A stretch of 64,000 bases of DNA from Aselliscus stoliczkanus (lineage: Eukaryota > Chordata > Mammalia > Chiroptera > Hipposideridae): assembly GCA_033961575.1 (NCBI GenBank), contig CM066738.1, positions 65,323,478 to 65,387,477 of the forward strand. Direction: 5' to 3'. The position numbers and the translations under genes were made by a program. Below the pieces are notes generated by a model. That model saw only the letters and a program-made list of their open reading frames with translations, was not told the origin of the DNA and ran no database searches. The first letter of the stretch is position 1; each line of letters starts with the position of its first letter. This document shows, piece by piece, positions 46,625 through 58,539 of the stretch.

Positions 46625-49600
46625 GTAAGAAATAGATAATTTTTTAATGTTTGATACAAGGGATATGAAGATAAAATAGAGTGTGAGAAGAGAAAGATCA
46701 ACTTTTCATCTCCATTTGAACCAAATGATAAGCAACACCTCCTTACTGCTGAATGTTACTGTAACCATTGGTTAATAAGAAACATTTAAAGTAAAGCAAC
46801 ATAAATATATGCGAAGGCAACATGTTCGTTCCTATTCATTACCCTAGTTAATAAGAACATTCTTTTTGTGTTTTTTTTTTATTGTGAAATAAACATTTTT
46901 TAAAATTAGCTTCAGGTGTACAGCACAGTGCAATAGTTATACTTTTTAACCCTCAAAGTGACAACCTCCCTCCCCCAATTTGCCACACCACTCCTCCCCC
47001 CCATATCATACATATCTATTTCAATTCCTTTGACTCCCTTTCACCACATAATCCACATCCTGTGAATATCTATATATTCAAGTACAGTTGGCATACAATA
47101 TTATACAACATCAGTTTCAGGTATACAGTGCAGTGATCAAGCCACTACTCCATCCATGAAGTGGTCTCCCTAACAAGACATGTGACCATCTGACACCCCA
47201 CAAAATATTTACAACAGCATTATATACCCCGAACTGTCTTTCATATCTCTATGGCAATATTGTAGTTACCTATTTATGCTGTGTAATTCCTTCCCCTTCT
47301 TCCTCATCCCCACCACCTCCCGAATAGCAACCCTGTTTTTCCTCTATATCTATGAGACTGTTTCTGTTTACTTTGCTCATTCATTCAGTTTTTCAGATTC
47401 CACATATAAGTGGGATCATATGGTATTTGTCTTTCTCCGACTGACTTATTTCACTTAACATAATAGTCTCTAGGTCCATTCATATCGTTGCAAATGGTAC
47501 AATTTCATTCTTCTTTATAGCGGAGTAATACTCCATTGTATAAATGTACCACAGTTTCTTAATCCAGTCATCTACCGATGGGCATTTTGGTTGTTTCCAA
47601 GTCTTGGCTATTGTAAATAGAGCTGCAATAAACATAGGGGTGCATATATTTTTTCGAATTAGCGTCTTGGATTCCTCTGGGTAGATACGCAAGAGTGGAA
47701 TTGCTGGGTCATATGGCAGTTCCATTTCCAGTTTTTTGAGATACCTCCATACTGATTTCCATAATGGCTGCACCAATTTGCAGTCCCACCGACAGTGCAC
47801 CAGGGTTCCCTTTGCCCCACACCCTCGCCAGCACTTGGTTGTTTGTTGATTTGTTGATGATAGCCATTCTGAGCGGAGTGAGGTGGTATCTCATTGTGGT
47901 TTCTATTTGCATTTCTCTGATGATTAGTGAGGTTGAACATTTTTTCATATGCCTGTTGGCCATCTGTATGTCCTCTTTAGAGAAATGCCTCTTCATATCC
48001 TCTGCCCATTTTTTATTTGGGTTATTTTTTTGGTGTTGAGTTTCATGAGTGTTTTATAAATTTTGGATATCAACCCCTTATCAGATATATCGTTGGCAAA
48101 TATCTTCTCCCATTCAGTAGGCTTCCTTTTAGTTTTATTGATGGTTTCCTTTGCTGTGAAAAAATTTTTAAGGTTGACGTAATCCCATATGTTCATTTTT
48201 TCTTTTATTTCCCTTGCCTGAGGGGATATATCAGTAAAAATATTACTCAGGGTAATGTCTGCAAACTTACTCCCTATGTTTTCTTCTAGAAGTTTTATGG
48301 TTTCAGGTCTTACATTTAAGTCTTTAATCCATTTTGAGTTTGTTCTCGTATATGGTGTAAGTAGGTGGTCAATTTTCATGTTTTTGCATGTGTCAGTCCA
48401 ATTTTCCCAGCATCATTTATTAAATAGACTATCTTTCCTCCAGTGTAAATTCTTGCTTCCACTGTCATAGATTAAATGACCGTATATGGATGAGTTAATT
48501 CCTGGGTTCTCTATTCTGTTCCATTGGTCTATGTGTCTGTTTTTATGCCAGTACCATACTGTTTTGATTTCTGTAGCCTTGTAGTATGTTTTGATGTAAA
48601 GTATTGTGATGCCTCCCACTTTGTTCTTATTTCTCAGGATTGCCATCGCTATTTCGGGTCGTTTGTGGTTCCATATAAATTTTAGGATTATATGTTCTAT
48701 TTCTGAGAAAAATGTCCTGGGTAGTTTGACAGGAATTGCACTGAATCTATATATTGCCTTAGGTAGTATTGACATTTTAACTATATTAATTCTTCCTATC
48801 CATGAGCATGGTATGTATTTCCATTTATTTGTTTCTTGTTTGATTTCATTCTTCAATGTCTCATATTTTCTGAGTACAGGTCTTTTACTTCTTTAGTTAA
48901 ATTGATTATTAGATATTTTATTGTTTTTGAGGCCATTGTAAAAGGGATGGTAGTTTATTATTGGTGTATAGAAATGCAACTGATTTCTCAATATTAATTT
49001 TGTATCCTGCTACCTTACCAAATTCGTGTATCAGTTCTAGCAGTTTTTTGATGGAGTCGTTGGGATTCTCTATTTATAGTATCATGTCATCTGCATATAA
49101 TCACAATTTTACTTCCTCTTTTCCAATTTGGATGCCTTTTATTTCACTTTCTGGTCTAATTGTTGTGGCTAGAACTTCCAGAACTATGTTAAATAGAAGT
49201 GGTGAAAGTGGGCAGCCTTGTCTTGTTCCTGATCTTAAGAGCAAAGCATTTAGCCTTGCCCCATTGAGTACAATGTTTGCTGTGGGCTTATCATATATGG
49301 CCTTTATTATGTTGAGATATGATCCCACTATTCCCACTTTGCTAAGAGTTTTTATCAACAATGTCTGCTGGATTTGTCAAATGCCTTTTCTATATCTATT
49401 GATATGATCATATGATTTTTATTTTTCATTTTCTTAATGTGATGTATTATGTTAATTGATTTGCAGATATCGAACCAACCTTGCATACCAGGAATGAATC
49501 CCACTTGATCGTGGTGTATGATCTTTTTAATGAGATGCTGAATTTGCTTTGCTAGTATTTTGTTGAGAATTTCTGCATCTATGTTCATTAGGGATATTGG

Positions 49601-50260
49601 CCTGTAGTTTTCCTTTTTTGTAATATCTTTGTCTGACTCTGGAATCAGGGTGATAGTGGCTTCACAGAAAGGGTTTGGGAGCCTTCCCTCCTTCTGTATT
49701 GTTTGGAATAGTTTGAGAAAAATAGGTATTAATTCTATTTTGAATGTTTTGTAAAATTCACCTGTGTAGCCATCGGATCCAGGGCTTTTGTTTGTTGGAA
49801 GACCGTTGATTACTGATTCAGTTTCTTTGGCAGTATCAGTCTGTTCAGGGTTTCTGTTTCTTTTTGGTTCAGACTTGGTAGATTGTATGCGTCTAGAAAT
49901 TTATCCATTTCTTCCACATTGTCGAATTTGTTGGCATATAGATGCTCACAGTATTTTCTTAAAATTTTCTGTATTTCTGTGGTATCTGTTGTCACTTCTC
50001 TTTCATTTCTGATTTTATTAATTTGGGTCCTCTCTCTCTTTCTCTTGGTTAGTCATGCTAAGGGTTTGTTGATTTTGTTTATCTTTTCAAAAAACCAACT
50101 CTTGGTTTCATTGATCTTTTGTATTTTTTTTATTCTCTATTTCATTTATTTCTGCTCTGGTCTTCATTATTTCCTTCCCTATACTCCCTTTATGCTTGTT
50201 TTGCTGTTCTTTTTCGAGTTCCCTTAGGTGTAAAGAGAGTCTGTTGATTTGAGATTTTTC

Positions 50261-51184
50261 TTACCCCTTTAGGTAGGCATGCACTGCTATGAACTTCCCT
50301 CTTAGGACTGCTTTTGTTGCATCCCAGAGATTTTGGGTCATGGTGTTTTCATTTTCGTTTGTCTTGAGGTATCTTTTGATTTCCTCCTTGATCTCAGTTT
50401 TGACCCACTCTCTATTTAGTAGCATGTTATTTAGCCTCCATGTATTTGTAAGCTTTCCAGACTTCTTCTTATAATTGATTTCTAGTTTAATAGCATTGTG
50501 GTCAGAGAATACACTTGATATGATTTCAATCTTCTTAAATTTGTTGAGACTTGTTTTGTGGCCTAACATGTGGTCTATCTTGTAGAATGTTCCATGTGCA
50601 CTTGAGAAGAATGTATATTCTGTAGCATTGGGATGAAATGCTCTAAAAATATCAATTAAATCCAGCTGGTCTACAGTGTCATTTAAGGCCACTATGTCTG
50701 TGTTGATTTTCTGTCTGGAGGATCTGTCCATTGGTGACAACGGGTTTTTGAAGTCCCCTACTATGATAGTGTTACTATTGAGCTCTGCCTTTATGTCTAT
50801 CAAAATATGTTGTACATATTTAGGAGCTCCTGTGTTGGGTGCATAGATGTTTACTAGGGCTATGTCCTCTTGTTGAATTGATCCTTTTATTATTATGTAG
50901 TGCCCTTCTTTGTTTTTTATTGTAGTCTTCATTTTAAAGTCTATTTTGTCCAAAATAAGTATTGCTACTCCAGCTTTTTTCTCATTTCTATTTGCATGAA
51001 ATATCTTATTCCATCCCTTTACTTTCAGTCTGTGTGTGTCTTTTGATCTGAGATGAGTCTCTTGTAGACAGCATACGCATGGGTCCTGTTTTCTGATCCA
51101 CTCAGCCACTCTGTGTCTTTTGATTGGAGCATTTAGCCCATTCACATTTAAAGTAATTAATGATAGGTATACATTTATTGCCAT
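50261..51184 (-). pseudogene. L1 ORF2 endonuclease and start of linker (broken ORF2)
   Basis: This is the longest intact part of the L1 ORF2, about 307 codons. It covers the APE-like endonuclease: LNVNGLNAP and LQETHL near the start, then [13 protein letters not shown] where the catalytic Asn is replaced by Lys, and [10 protein letters not shown]. The frame stops before reverse transcriptase, so no full ORF2 protein can be made from this copy. Confidence 0.88.
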
Positions 51185-51240
51185 TTTGTTATTTGTATTT
51201 CTTGTCTTCCTGGGTTAGCTTGTTTACCCCTTTCTTTTGT

Positions 51241-52153
51241 TTAAAAAAGCCCTTTTAACATTTCCTGCAATGCTAGCTTTGTGGTAATGAACTCCTTATG
51301 CTTATTCTTTTCTGAGAATCTCTTGATCTCTCCTTCAATTTTCAGTGATAGCCGTGCTGGGTAGAGCAATTTTGGTTGTAGAACTTTATTTTGTGTCACT
51401 TTGAATATCTCCTGCCACTCCCTTCTGGCCTGCAGAATTTCTGAAGAAAAGTCAGCTGTTAGTCTTATAGGAGTTCCTTTGTATGTAACCTGCTGTCCTT
51501 CTCTTGCTGCTTTTAGGATTCTGTCTTTGTCTTTAAGCTTTGCCATTTTAACTGATGTGTCTTGATGTGGGCCTGTTTTGATTCAGCCTGTTTGGAACTG
51601 TCTGCACATCCTGGGCTTGTATATCAATTTCCTTTACCAGGGTAGGGAAGTTTTCAGTCGTTATTTCTTTAAATACATTCTGAATCCCTTGCTTCTTCTC
51701 TTCTCCTTCTGGTATTCCTATGATGCCTGTGTTTTTGTGTTATATGTTGTCCCAGAGGTCTCTTAAACTATTTTCATTCTTTATTATACTTTTTTCTTTT
51801 TGTTGTTCCAGCTGGGTTATTTCTGCTATTTTGTCTTCTAATTCACTGATCTGCTCCTCTGCTTCATCTATTCTATTGGTGATTCCTTGGAGTGTGTTCT
51901 TCATTTCAGTTATTGTATTCTTTAGTTCTAACTGGTTGTTTTTTATGGTTTCCCTATCCTTTATGTCCTCACTAAGTTCCTTAAACATTCTTATCATCAG
52001 TGTTCTAAATTCTGTCTCTGAAAGTTTGGATACCTCTGTTTCATTTAGTTCCATTTCTAGAGTTTTCTTCTTATCTTTTACTTGGGACATATTTCTTTGT
52101 TTCTTCATTCTGGCTGTCGTTCTGTGAATGCTTCGATGTATTAGATAGATCAC
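51241..52153 (-). pseudogene. L1 ORF1 (broken)
   Basis: Two open pieces (52153-51740 and 51546-51241) with the family order: N-terminal segment and coiled coil, then RNA-recognition and C-terminal parts ending LALQEMLKGLF. A stop after LRDLWDNI and further changes between 51740 and 51550 separate them. ORF1 proteins are RNA-binding trimers. This copy cannot produce one. Confidence 0.85.
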
Positions 52154-52514
52154 CTAGAAAGAAGAGAGAGAGAAAAAAAAAGAGTTGTCCATCCTCTTTA
52201 ATCTGCAGACCACTCACTCAGCAATAGAGAGTCTCTGGGCAACTCAGTACCAGCTATTGGGGGAAGAGCTTATCATGTTTTGTGCCGGCCTCCCTCTCAG
52301 GTTTGCAGTGAGCTTTCCGCAGTTAGCTGCTGTGTGCTCTGGAACCATGCTCAGTGCTTATGATAAGAATAGTACAGCTTCTTCCATCATCAGTCCACTG
52401 CTCAGAGGCAACCTCTTTGATCTATTAGATTTTATTTCTTCCTATGAATTTAGGATTTCAGCCATTTATTCTGCGGAGGCCTCTTCCTTCCTCTTTCTTT
52501 TTGTTTTAATAAGA

Positions 52515-52830
52515 CTTTTTTATAGCAGTTTTAGGCTCACAAAAAAAAAATGGAAGAAAAGTTACAGAGATTTTCTACATATTTCTTCCTCTTTGCACAC
52601 ATAACCTCCCCATTAACTGTGTGCCCTACCAGAGTGTTACATTTGTTACAATGGATGAATCTACACTAACACATCGTAATCACCCAAAGTCCATGATTTT
52701 TATTAGGGTTCATTCTTAGCATTGTACCTTCTATGGATTTAGACAAACGTATAATGATATGTATCCATTATTACAGAGTATTTTTACTGCCCTAAAAATC
52801 CTTTGTGCTCCACCTTTTCTTCCCCCCCTT
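52515..52830. mobile_element. Older L1-type fragment
   Basis: TATAGCAGTTTTAGGCTCAC, then AGTGTTACATTTGTTACAAT, TCACCCAAAGTCCATG and CTGCCCTAAAAATCCTTTGT match a sequence common in old mammalian L1 3' regions. It is diverged, and the family subname was not determined. Confidence 0.6.
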
Positions 52831-53586
52831 TTTTAATTATTAATTTCAGAAAAATCTCACATTGTCTTTGTTTTAGGCCAAATCTACAGTCTAAGTGGTA
52901 GAGCTATTCCAGAATCATTCCAGCTACATTGTTTTTCCATGGAAATTTAGGAATTTCCTATCTAAATTATGTGACTAGAGCAACAATACCTTTGTGTATT
53001 GGCCACCGCTGTGCTGCCATGAGGGAGAGGTTTGATAAAGTGTTTGCAGCTCACAACCAATTGTTTTACTAGGCCTTTGGAAAGCTTTAGAAAAAATTTT
53101 TTCATATCACCTTCTGAATTATTTTGAACCTTAGCATATGGTGTTGTTCAGCTGAGTGAGTCATCAAAATGTTTTGGGTAAGAAACTGCTGGATGAGGTT
53201 GGAATGTGAAGGTTATGATGATGGAGAGGTACTCCAAGGTAGAATCGTGGATTTGACATTTGGCATGTAGTTGTCATTATAAAAGCCAGAATCCAAGTGC
53301 CCCAGTCTCTTCTAGGTCTGATGAAATTCAAAGAAACAACAGTCTACCAGAAATGTGGCAGAAAGATAAATTCTAGGTCTTAGCCTCCCAACAAGTGGCA
53401 GAGCTTGAAAAATGATTTCTTAGGCAGCAGCTAAAGCCCTCACCGCCTCTCTCATCTCCTACCTGTCTACTACCACATTGCCCGCTCTTCACTTTCTCAT
53501 CTACACGGTGCACCCCATAAGCCATCCCTTTCCCAGAGGCTTACATGTCCATCCTCCTTCTTTCTGTGCTATCTGTTGCACTAGAC

Positions 53587-53889
53587 CAGGAGTCAGCAAA
53601 CTTTTGAGAAGGAAGAGCCGCCAGGGGTCAGCAAACTGCAGCTTGCGAGCTGCGGGCTCTGAAGTAAAACTGAAAATGAAAATAAAACTATTATAGTTTC
53701 ATTTATAAAATTTCTAAAGAATATTATTCACATAATGGTGATTATGTAAAAATATATTTATAGCTCTCGAATAATTTTTAAATTGTTGTGAGGGACAAGA
53801 TTGGCTCTTCCAGGAGTCGGCAAACTTTTGAGACAGAACATACCCAAAGAGCTGCATGTGGCTCGCGAGCCATAGTTTGTTGACCCCTG
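53587..53889. mobile_element. hAT-type element with an internal duplicated end
   Basis: It starts CAGGAGTCAGCAAACTTTTG and ends AGTTTGTTGACCCCTG (inverted match). The 8-base repeats CACTAGAC (53579-53586) and CATTAGAC (53890-53897) flank it. A further CAGGGGTCAGCAAACTGCAG lies inside near 53622 and CAGGAGTCGGCAAACTTTTG near 53811, so end-like sequence occurs four times. It is non-coding. Confidence 0.82.
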
Positions 53890-54039
53890 CATTAGACTTC
53901 TGGGAGGTGAAGTTTGGTGTCCTGTCTGATGGCTTTCCTCAGAGGTAGCCTCATCCCCAGATTCTAAACAACCAAGAGGAGACTAGAAGGAGGTTCTGAA
54001 TATTCATAATTCTGTATTTATGCTGTTCCACTGCCTGGA

Positions 54040-54250
54040 ATAGCCTTCTTATTTCAGCTTCTCTGACAAAATCTTTTCTCAAGGCCCAGCTCAGTCATCT
54101 CCTAAGGCCTTCCCCTTCACAATCCAGGTAGAACGAACCTTCCTCTGTCTTCCCATAGCTCTTTGTTTCACTATTATAGCAATTTATGTACTTTGGCAAT
54201 TTGCATATTCATATTTAATGCAGTATGTGCAGCTAAATATTCAGTCTCAT
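54040..54250. mobile_element. L2-like remnant
   Basis: CACTGCCTGGAATAGCCTTC, then AAGGCCCAGCTCAGTCATCT, CCTAAGGCCTTCCCC and TAGCTCTTTGTTTCAC resemble the L2 3' region. Confidence 0.55.
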
Positions 54251-54803
54251 GAGACTATCATGGGCTCCACTTGGAACTAGCCTACTCAAAAGAATATAGG
54301 ACAAGAACCCCAGCTCTCTCCTGCAGGGTGGTGCTGGGCATTCCTTTCCTGCAAGAGTCCACATCGGGAGCTATTCTCTTTACCAACCCGCGGTGACAGC
54401 TCAGGTGCAAGAAGACAAGATCCACTTTGGTCAGGTACAGGAAACATCATGGTTTTGAAAATACCTTGTGCCCCAAGGAGCCAATATCTCTTATAACAAC
54501 TCCTAGGCAGAGTTTCCCAGATCCCCACAAGGGACATGCCCAAATTACAAGAGTCAATATACTCAAGGAAGCCTGAGCTATGGGGTCCATTTCTAGTTCC
54601 TCACAGTCCATATGCAATTTTCCAATCGGGGTCATTTCTATCATAAGCAGTGTCACCTAATAATACACTTACTTTCTATGATTCAGGAACCAGTTTATAG
54701 GATGATAAAAAACATTTGTATGTACTTATTTCATTGTACAGTTACAGTGTTGGTTCTTATGCTATCAACTGAAATTTTTTAACATTTTAAAATTTTCACA
54801 TCT

Positions 54804-55270
54804 GGGCCGGCCAAGTGGCGCGTTGGTTAAGAGCTGAGTTGGGACGCCAGCGGCCCCGGTTCAGATCCCACATATGAGGGCCAGTGACATTGCCCTCTAC
54901 AGCTAAGATGGTGAACAACAGCTCCACCTGGAGCTGGGCTGCTCTGAGTCCCCGGGATGGCATAGCTGCAGCCCCTGCTGCAGTGGGCTGCCATAGGCTA
55001 CAGTGAGTGGCCGGCAGCCAGCGTGAGCGGCTGGCAGCCGGTGTGAGCTGCCAAGAGCCGCTGTGAGTGGCTGTCCAGAGGCCAGTGACCGATCTGCCTC
55101 ACCCGAGAAGAACACAATGATGATGCCAACATGGGCCAGTGAAGCACTGTCCTTTACAACTATACTGAAGAACAAAAAGGACAGCAAATTGTCTGTTCCC
55201 CTTCCCTGGTTCCCCAATGCTGCCCCTGTCCCCCAATTCCCCAATAAAAAATCTTAAAAAAAAAAAAAGA
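54804..55270 (+). mobile_element. Long-form SINE, sense
   Basis: Full length from GGGCCGGCCAAGTGGCGCGT to CCCCAATAAAAAATCTTAAA. The near-repeat AAAATTTTCACATC (54790-54803) and AAAAATTGCACATC just after the tail bracket it. The region with three GAGTGGC/GAGCGGC units (about 54990-55080) is expanded compared with the copy at 22158. Confidence 0.9.
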
Positions 55271-55540
55271 AAAATTGCACATCCTTGTTTGTAATGAGAT
55301 TAAACATTTTCTGTTTGTTTGTATTTCTTCTTTGGGAATTATGTGTGCATTTGTCCAGTTATTCAATGGAGACTCAGGGATTGTTCTCTTGATTTGTATG
55401 AAGTCTTTATTTTTTCATACAATTTTAATTGCACAAGAAATACATGAATATATGCTTCTTTGTAAAAACTCCAAACATTGTAGGTAAAGCTCAAGATCCC
55501 TTTAACAGTTAGTATGAAGCCTTTTAGCTCATTTGAAATT

Positions 55541-55562
55541 TATGATATGATATGATATGATG
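55541..55562 (+). repeat. (TATGA)n short tandem repeat
   Basis: Four units of TATGA. Confidence 0.85.
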
Positions 55563-55880
55563 TGTGGATATAGGATTTAAATGAGTATCCTCAAAATTGC
55601 TAAGCAATTCACTAAACCCTACTTAATGGATGTTAACTAAACTTACTGTGGTAATCATTTCACTATATAAATACATATCAGATCATTATGTTATACACCT
55701 TAATGTTATGTTTATATCTCAATTATATCTCAAAACCGAAAATATTTTTAATTAAAAATTTTTTTAAAAACATACTTCATCTCCACATTTATTTGCAAAG
55801 TTTCATTTATCTTGTTAAAAATTTTAGATATATATTGGGGCCTATTTGTTCCTTTAATAAAGCCATTTGTTTTATCATGT

Positions 55881-55920
55881 GATAGACTCTCTTTTAATCT
55901 GATAGACTCTCTTTTAATCT
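55881..55920 (+). repeat. Perfect 20-base tandem duplication
   Basis: GATAGACTCTCTTTTAATCT is present twice in tandem without a mismatch, followed by GATGGG. Confidence 0.95.
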
Positions 55921-56279
55921 GATGGGATTTGTCTTCCAGTGGTTTTCAGATTTTTATTTTATTTTACTTTTTTCAGATTTTTATTTTAATTTAAATTTGT
56001 ATGTTGGTATGTATGTATATATCCTTTCTTTTCTTGTCCACTAGATGATTTTAAAGTTAATTTTTACTGCTCGATATAGAGATGCTATTGATTTATCCAT
56101 TTGTATCCATTTTATTCTAATAAGTTTTTCAATTAAAATAGCTTTCAATTGATTCCTTTAGCATTTTCTGACTCTAAGTTTAGTGCATTTCTTCTATCCA
56201 ATGCTACATTGAGAATTATTTAGTTTCATAGGAATAGCATTCCCCTTTTCAAGAAGTGTAATTATGGGTTTTCTTCTAG

Positions 56280-56393
56280 GTGGCAAATATTAAGAAAGAG
56301 ACTCTTATTGTATGGTACAAAGACGAGAGGGAGATATCAGTGGATGAAAAGCATGACTTTAAGGATGGTATATGTACCCTGCTTATTACAGAG
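56280..56393 (+). CDS. MYOM1: MYOM1 exon: middle of Ig domain My11
   Basis: The exon is 114 bases (38 codons), phase 0 at both ends. It encodes VANIKKETLIVWYKDEREIS, with the Ig core tryptophan in VWYKD, then DEKHDFKDGICTLLITE. The acceptor is GGGTTTTCTTCTAG and the donor is GTAGGT. Because it is symmetrical, skipping it would keep the frame but destroy the domain. Confidence 0.95.
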
Positions 56394-57062
56394 GTAGGTA
56401 GCTATAAATGTGAAATGTAATATATTAATTTTGTACCCTTCTTTCTCAAAAAAAAACCAAACCAGACTACATTCTATATTCCTTTGCCCATCTTACTTCT
56501 AACTGCTCCAAGGATCCCTATCCTGACTTCACCTAAAAAACAAGCTGTAGACACAAAAGTTTCCCTCATATGATGTGCATGGATTTGTCACATGTCCAAC
56601 CAGCATTGTCTGGATACCACAACTCTTGCCCCTCTGAGCTACTTTTTCATAGATGGGTGAGTGGCAGGGCAGTTAAGTGGATACTTTTCATTTGCTCTTA
56701 AGCCTTATGATAACTTTTTCTCTAAACGTACAATCAGACCTAGTATTCATTTAAGGATAGATTTTTATCGACTTTTTGTCTAAAAGAGTATACCTTTCAA
56801 ATATATGTGATCATTAGTTTTTAATATGAAGGATAAGAACTTTAGGTCTCAAATCAAGTATAGTGTTAGAAAAATCAGGACTGCTAGCTGGTCAATTATG
56901 ATGGATTGGTTTATCTGTGAACTGTTCATTGCTGACATGGCTAGATGCTTGTTCAGTGTGTGTTTTGATGGCAATTCTATAAATCACAGGGCCTTAAAAA
57001 TGCAAACACCAAATTCTGAGGCTACAATAAGCTGCAATGTGGTATATCTATCCCTCCCCTAG
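56394..57062 (+). other. MYOM1: Intron inside Ig domain My11 (second)
   Basis: This intron of 669 bases has no transposon that I recognise and no sign of another gene. Confidence 0.6.
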
Positions 57063-57150
57063 TTTTCCAAGAAAGATGCTGGGATTTATGAAGTTATTCT
57101 GAAAGATGACAGAGGAAAAGATAAGAGCAGATTGAAGCTTGTGGATGAAG
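57063..57150 (+). CDS. MYOM1: MYOM1 exon: end of Ig domain My11
   Basis: The exon is 88 bases, phase 0 to phase 1. It encodes FSKKDAGIYEVILKDDRGKD and SRLKLVDE: the Ig motif Asp-Ala-Gly-x-Tyr with no cysteine at the F-strand position. Acceptor is CTATCCCTCCCCTAG, a good pyrimidine tract, and donor is GTCAGT. It closes the domain before the third helical linker. Confidence 0.95.
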
Positions 57151-57317
57151 GTCAGTCCACCTACTGCTGGGATCTGTTGTTTGTGTTCTATATACAGGTT
57201 GCCAGAATTATGAGTGAGGCTGAGCTCATGATTGAAGTCATGCTGATTTTTTTTATCTACAGATTTTTGTTTTCATTGAAATTCCAGCAGAGTTACATTA
57301 AAAAAAACACTTCACTT

Positions 57318-57426
57318 TGGGCCAGCTGAGTGGCGCAGTGGTTAAGAACTGGCTTGGGACGCCAGCGGCCCCGGTTCGGGTCCCACATATGAGGGCCAGT
57401 GACACTGCCCTCAAAAAAAATCAACA
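57318..57426 (+). mobile_element. Short-form SINE, sense
   Basis: Head GGGCCAGCTGAGTGGCGCAG, end GTGACACTGCCCTC, then an A-rich tail. AAAACACTTCACTTT (57303-57317) recurs as AAAATACTTCACTTT (57427-57441). It lies about 170 bases downstream of a MYOM1 donor. Confidence 0.92.
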
Positions 57427-58164
57427 AAAATACTTCACTTTTTGTCTTCCTAGAAATCAGAAGTGTACTTTTGATTCTCAGAGAATTTGTAGTCCACAGT
57501 CCACTATGGGTCTGTTTTCAATATAAATCATTTTTGTTTTCACCCTGTAAAAAAATGTTACAGGATCAAAAACTACTGTGAAAAGTGGATTTCAAGAATC
57601 TACTCTTAAAAGGTAGCAAGAAAGATTTATATGTGAAACTGGGAGCCTCTCAGTTATTAACAGACCAAGAGAGCCATTTCCATTATTCAGAGACTACCAA
57701 GAACAAATGTATCATGGTAACGAAGACCTATGTGATCCCTAAACTCCCAATTTTGTTCCTGAACAAGACCATTAACAGGATTGCTAATAAACAGCGCAAG
57801 TCTGATTTCACCTTCCTAACTCTCAGTGGAGGCAGGACTAAATGTGTTTATTGGCAAAAAGCATTATTAGGCTGAGAAATGTCAGGTTGATAGATGGTTA
57901 ATTCATTATGAATTGATGACACCAATAAGAACACTTCCTCTAATGTGAACTAAGACTTCCTGGGACTTAAGAAGAAGAGATTCTTAACGCCAAGAACCTT
58001 CCTGGAAATCTCATTGTGGCTCTTTCTCTGGAATGTAAATATAGTGACAGTTATAGAGAATTAGAGGGAAAAGTATCAAAATAAAAGCAGGGATCTTTTA
58101 AAAGTTGATTAAAATTGACTTATTCTCTCCAAGAGCACCTTGTGACCAATATCTTTCACCAGAT

Positions 58165-58166
58165 AT

Positions 58167-58203
<37 letters not shown>

Positions 58204-58208
58204 TTTAT
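58165..58208 (+). repeat. (TTTA)n microsatellite
   Basis: About ten TTTA units at the poly(A) side of the antisense L1 fragment that follows. It probably arose from that tail. Confidence 0.9.
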
Positions 58209-58460
58209 TGGGGTGACATTGATTAGTAAAATTATATAGGTTTCAAGTGTACAGTTCTATAATACATCATCTGTATTTTGCATAGTGTGATCACCACCCA
58301 AAGTCAAATTTCCTTCCATCACCATGTGTTTGACCCTTTTCTACCTTTTCTACCTTTCTACCCTTTTCTACCCTTTTCTACCTTTCCCTCTTTCCCTCGG
58401 GTAACCACCATACTGTTGTCTAGGTCTATGAATTTTTGTTTGTTAGATAGATATTTTTGA
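58209..58460 (-). mobile_element. L1 3' end fragment, antisense
   Basis: TTGGGGTGACATTGATTAGT, then AGGTTTCAAGTGTACAGTTC, GTGTGATCACCACCCAAAGT and CCATACTGTTGTCTAGGTCT is L1 3' UTR read in reverse. A CTACCCTTTT tandem tract lies inside (about 58337-58385). Confidence 0.75.
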
Positions 58461-58539
58461 TATCTGGCTAACAGTTTGAGATTTGACCTTAGACAGAGTA
58501 TTTTTATACTAAAGCTTTGTCTATGATTTCTATCCACAG

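Larger units (their letters stand above)
46870..52495 (-). mobile_element. Nearly full-length L1, antisense
   Basis: On the minus strand, ORF1 runs from about 52153 down to 51241 (coiled coil EAEEQISELEDKIAEITQLE; then the C-terminal domain LQARREWQEIFKVTQNK). ORF2 starts at about 51184 with the endonuclease ([20 protein letters not shown]). Reverse transcriptase follows ([18 protein letters not shown] near 49200; a YADD motif near 49095), and the C-terminal part ends at about 47480 before the 3' UTR. ORF1 and ORF2 carry several stops or frameshifts, and the endonuclease motif GDFN reads GDFK, so this copy should be inactive. Exact ends are uncertain: a 9-base match (TCTTTTTGT) flanks it but is low-complexity. 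Confidence 0.93.
46625..56279 (+). other. MYOM1: Large intron inside Ig domain My11
   Basis: This 9.7 kb intron is dominated by a nearly full-length antisense L1 (about 46870-52495). An older L1-type fragment follows (about 52515-52830), then a bat-type hAT element (53587-53889), an L2 remnant (about 54040-54250), a long SINE (54804-55270), and old L1-like pieces to about 56200. The stretch 52850-53570 shows nothing that I recognise. Confidence 0.65.
57151..58539 (+). other. MYOM1: Intron between My11 and linker 3
   Basis: This 1.4 kb intron holds a short SINE (57318-57426), an antisense L1 3' end (58209-58460) preceded by a TTTA microsatellite (58165-58208), and an unassigned stretch at 57450-58150. 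That stretch has an open frame of 96 codons that I do not recognise. Confidence 0.55.

Noticed and set aside
46870..52495. Long open frames (up to 307 codons) as host genes
   Set aside because: They read as L1 ORF1 and ORF2 pieces in the right order on one strand, with frameshifts and stops between them.
57585..57875. A 96-codon open frame in the My11-linker intron
   Set aside because: No recognisable family, no splice context that fits MYOM1 phases, and low-complexity Lys/Leu composition. Chance is likely.
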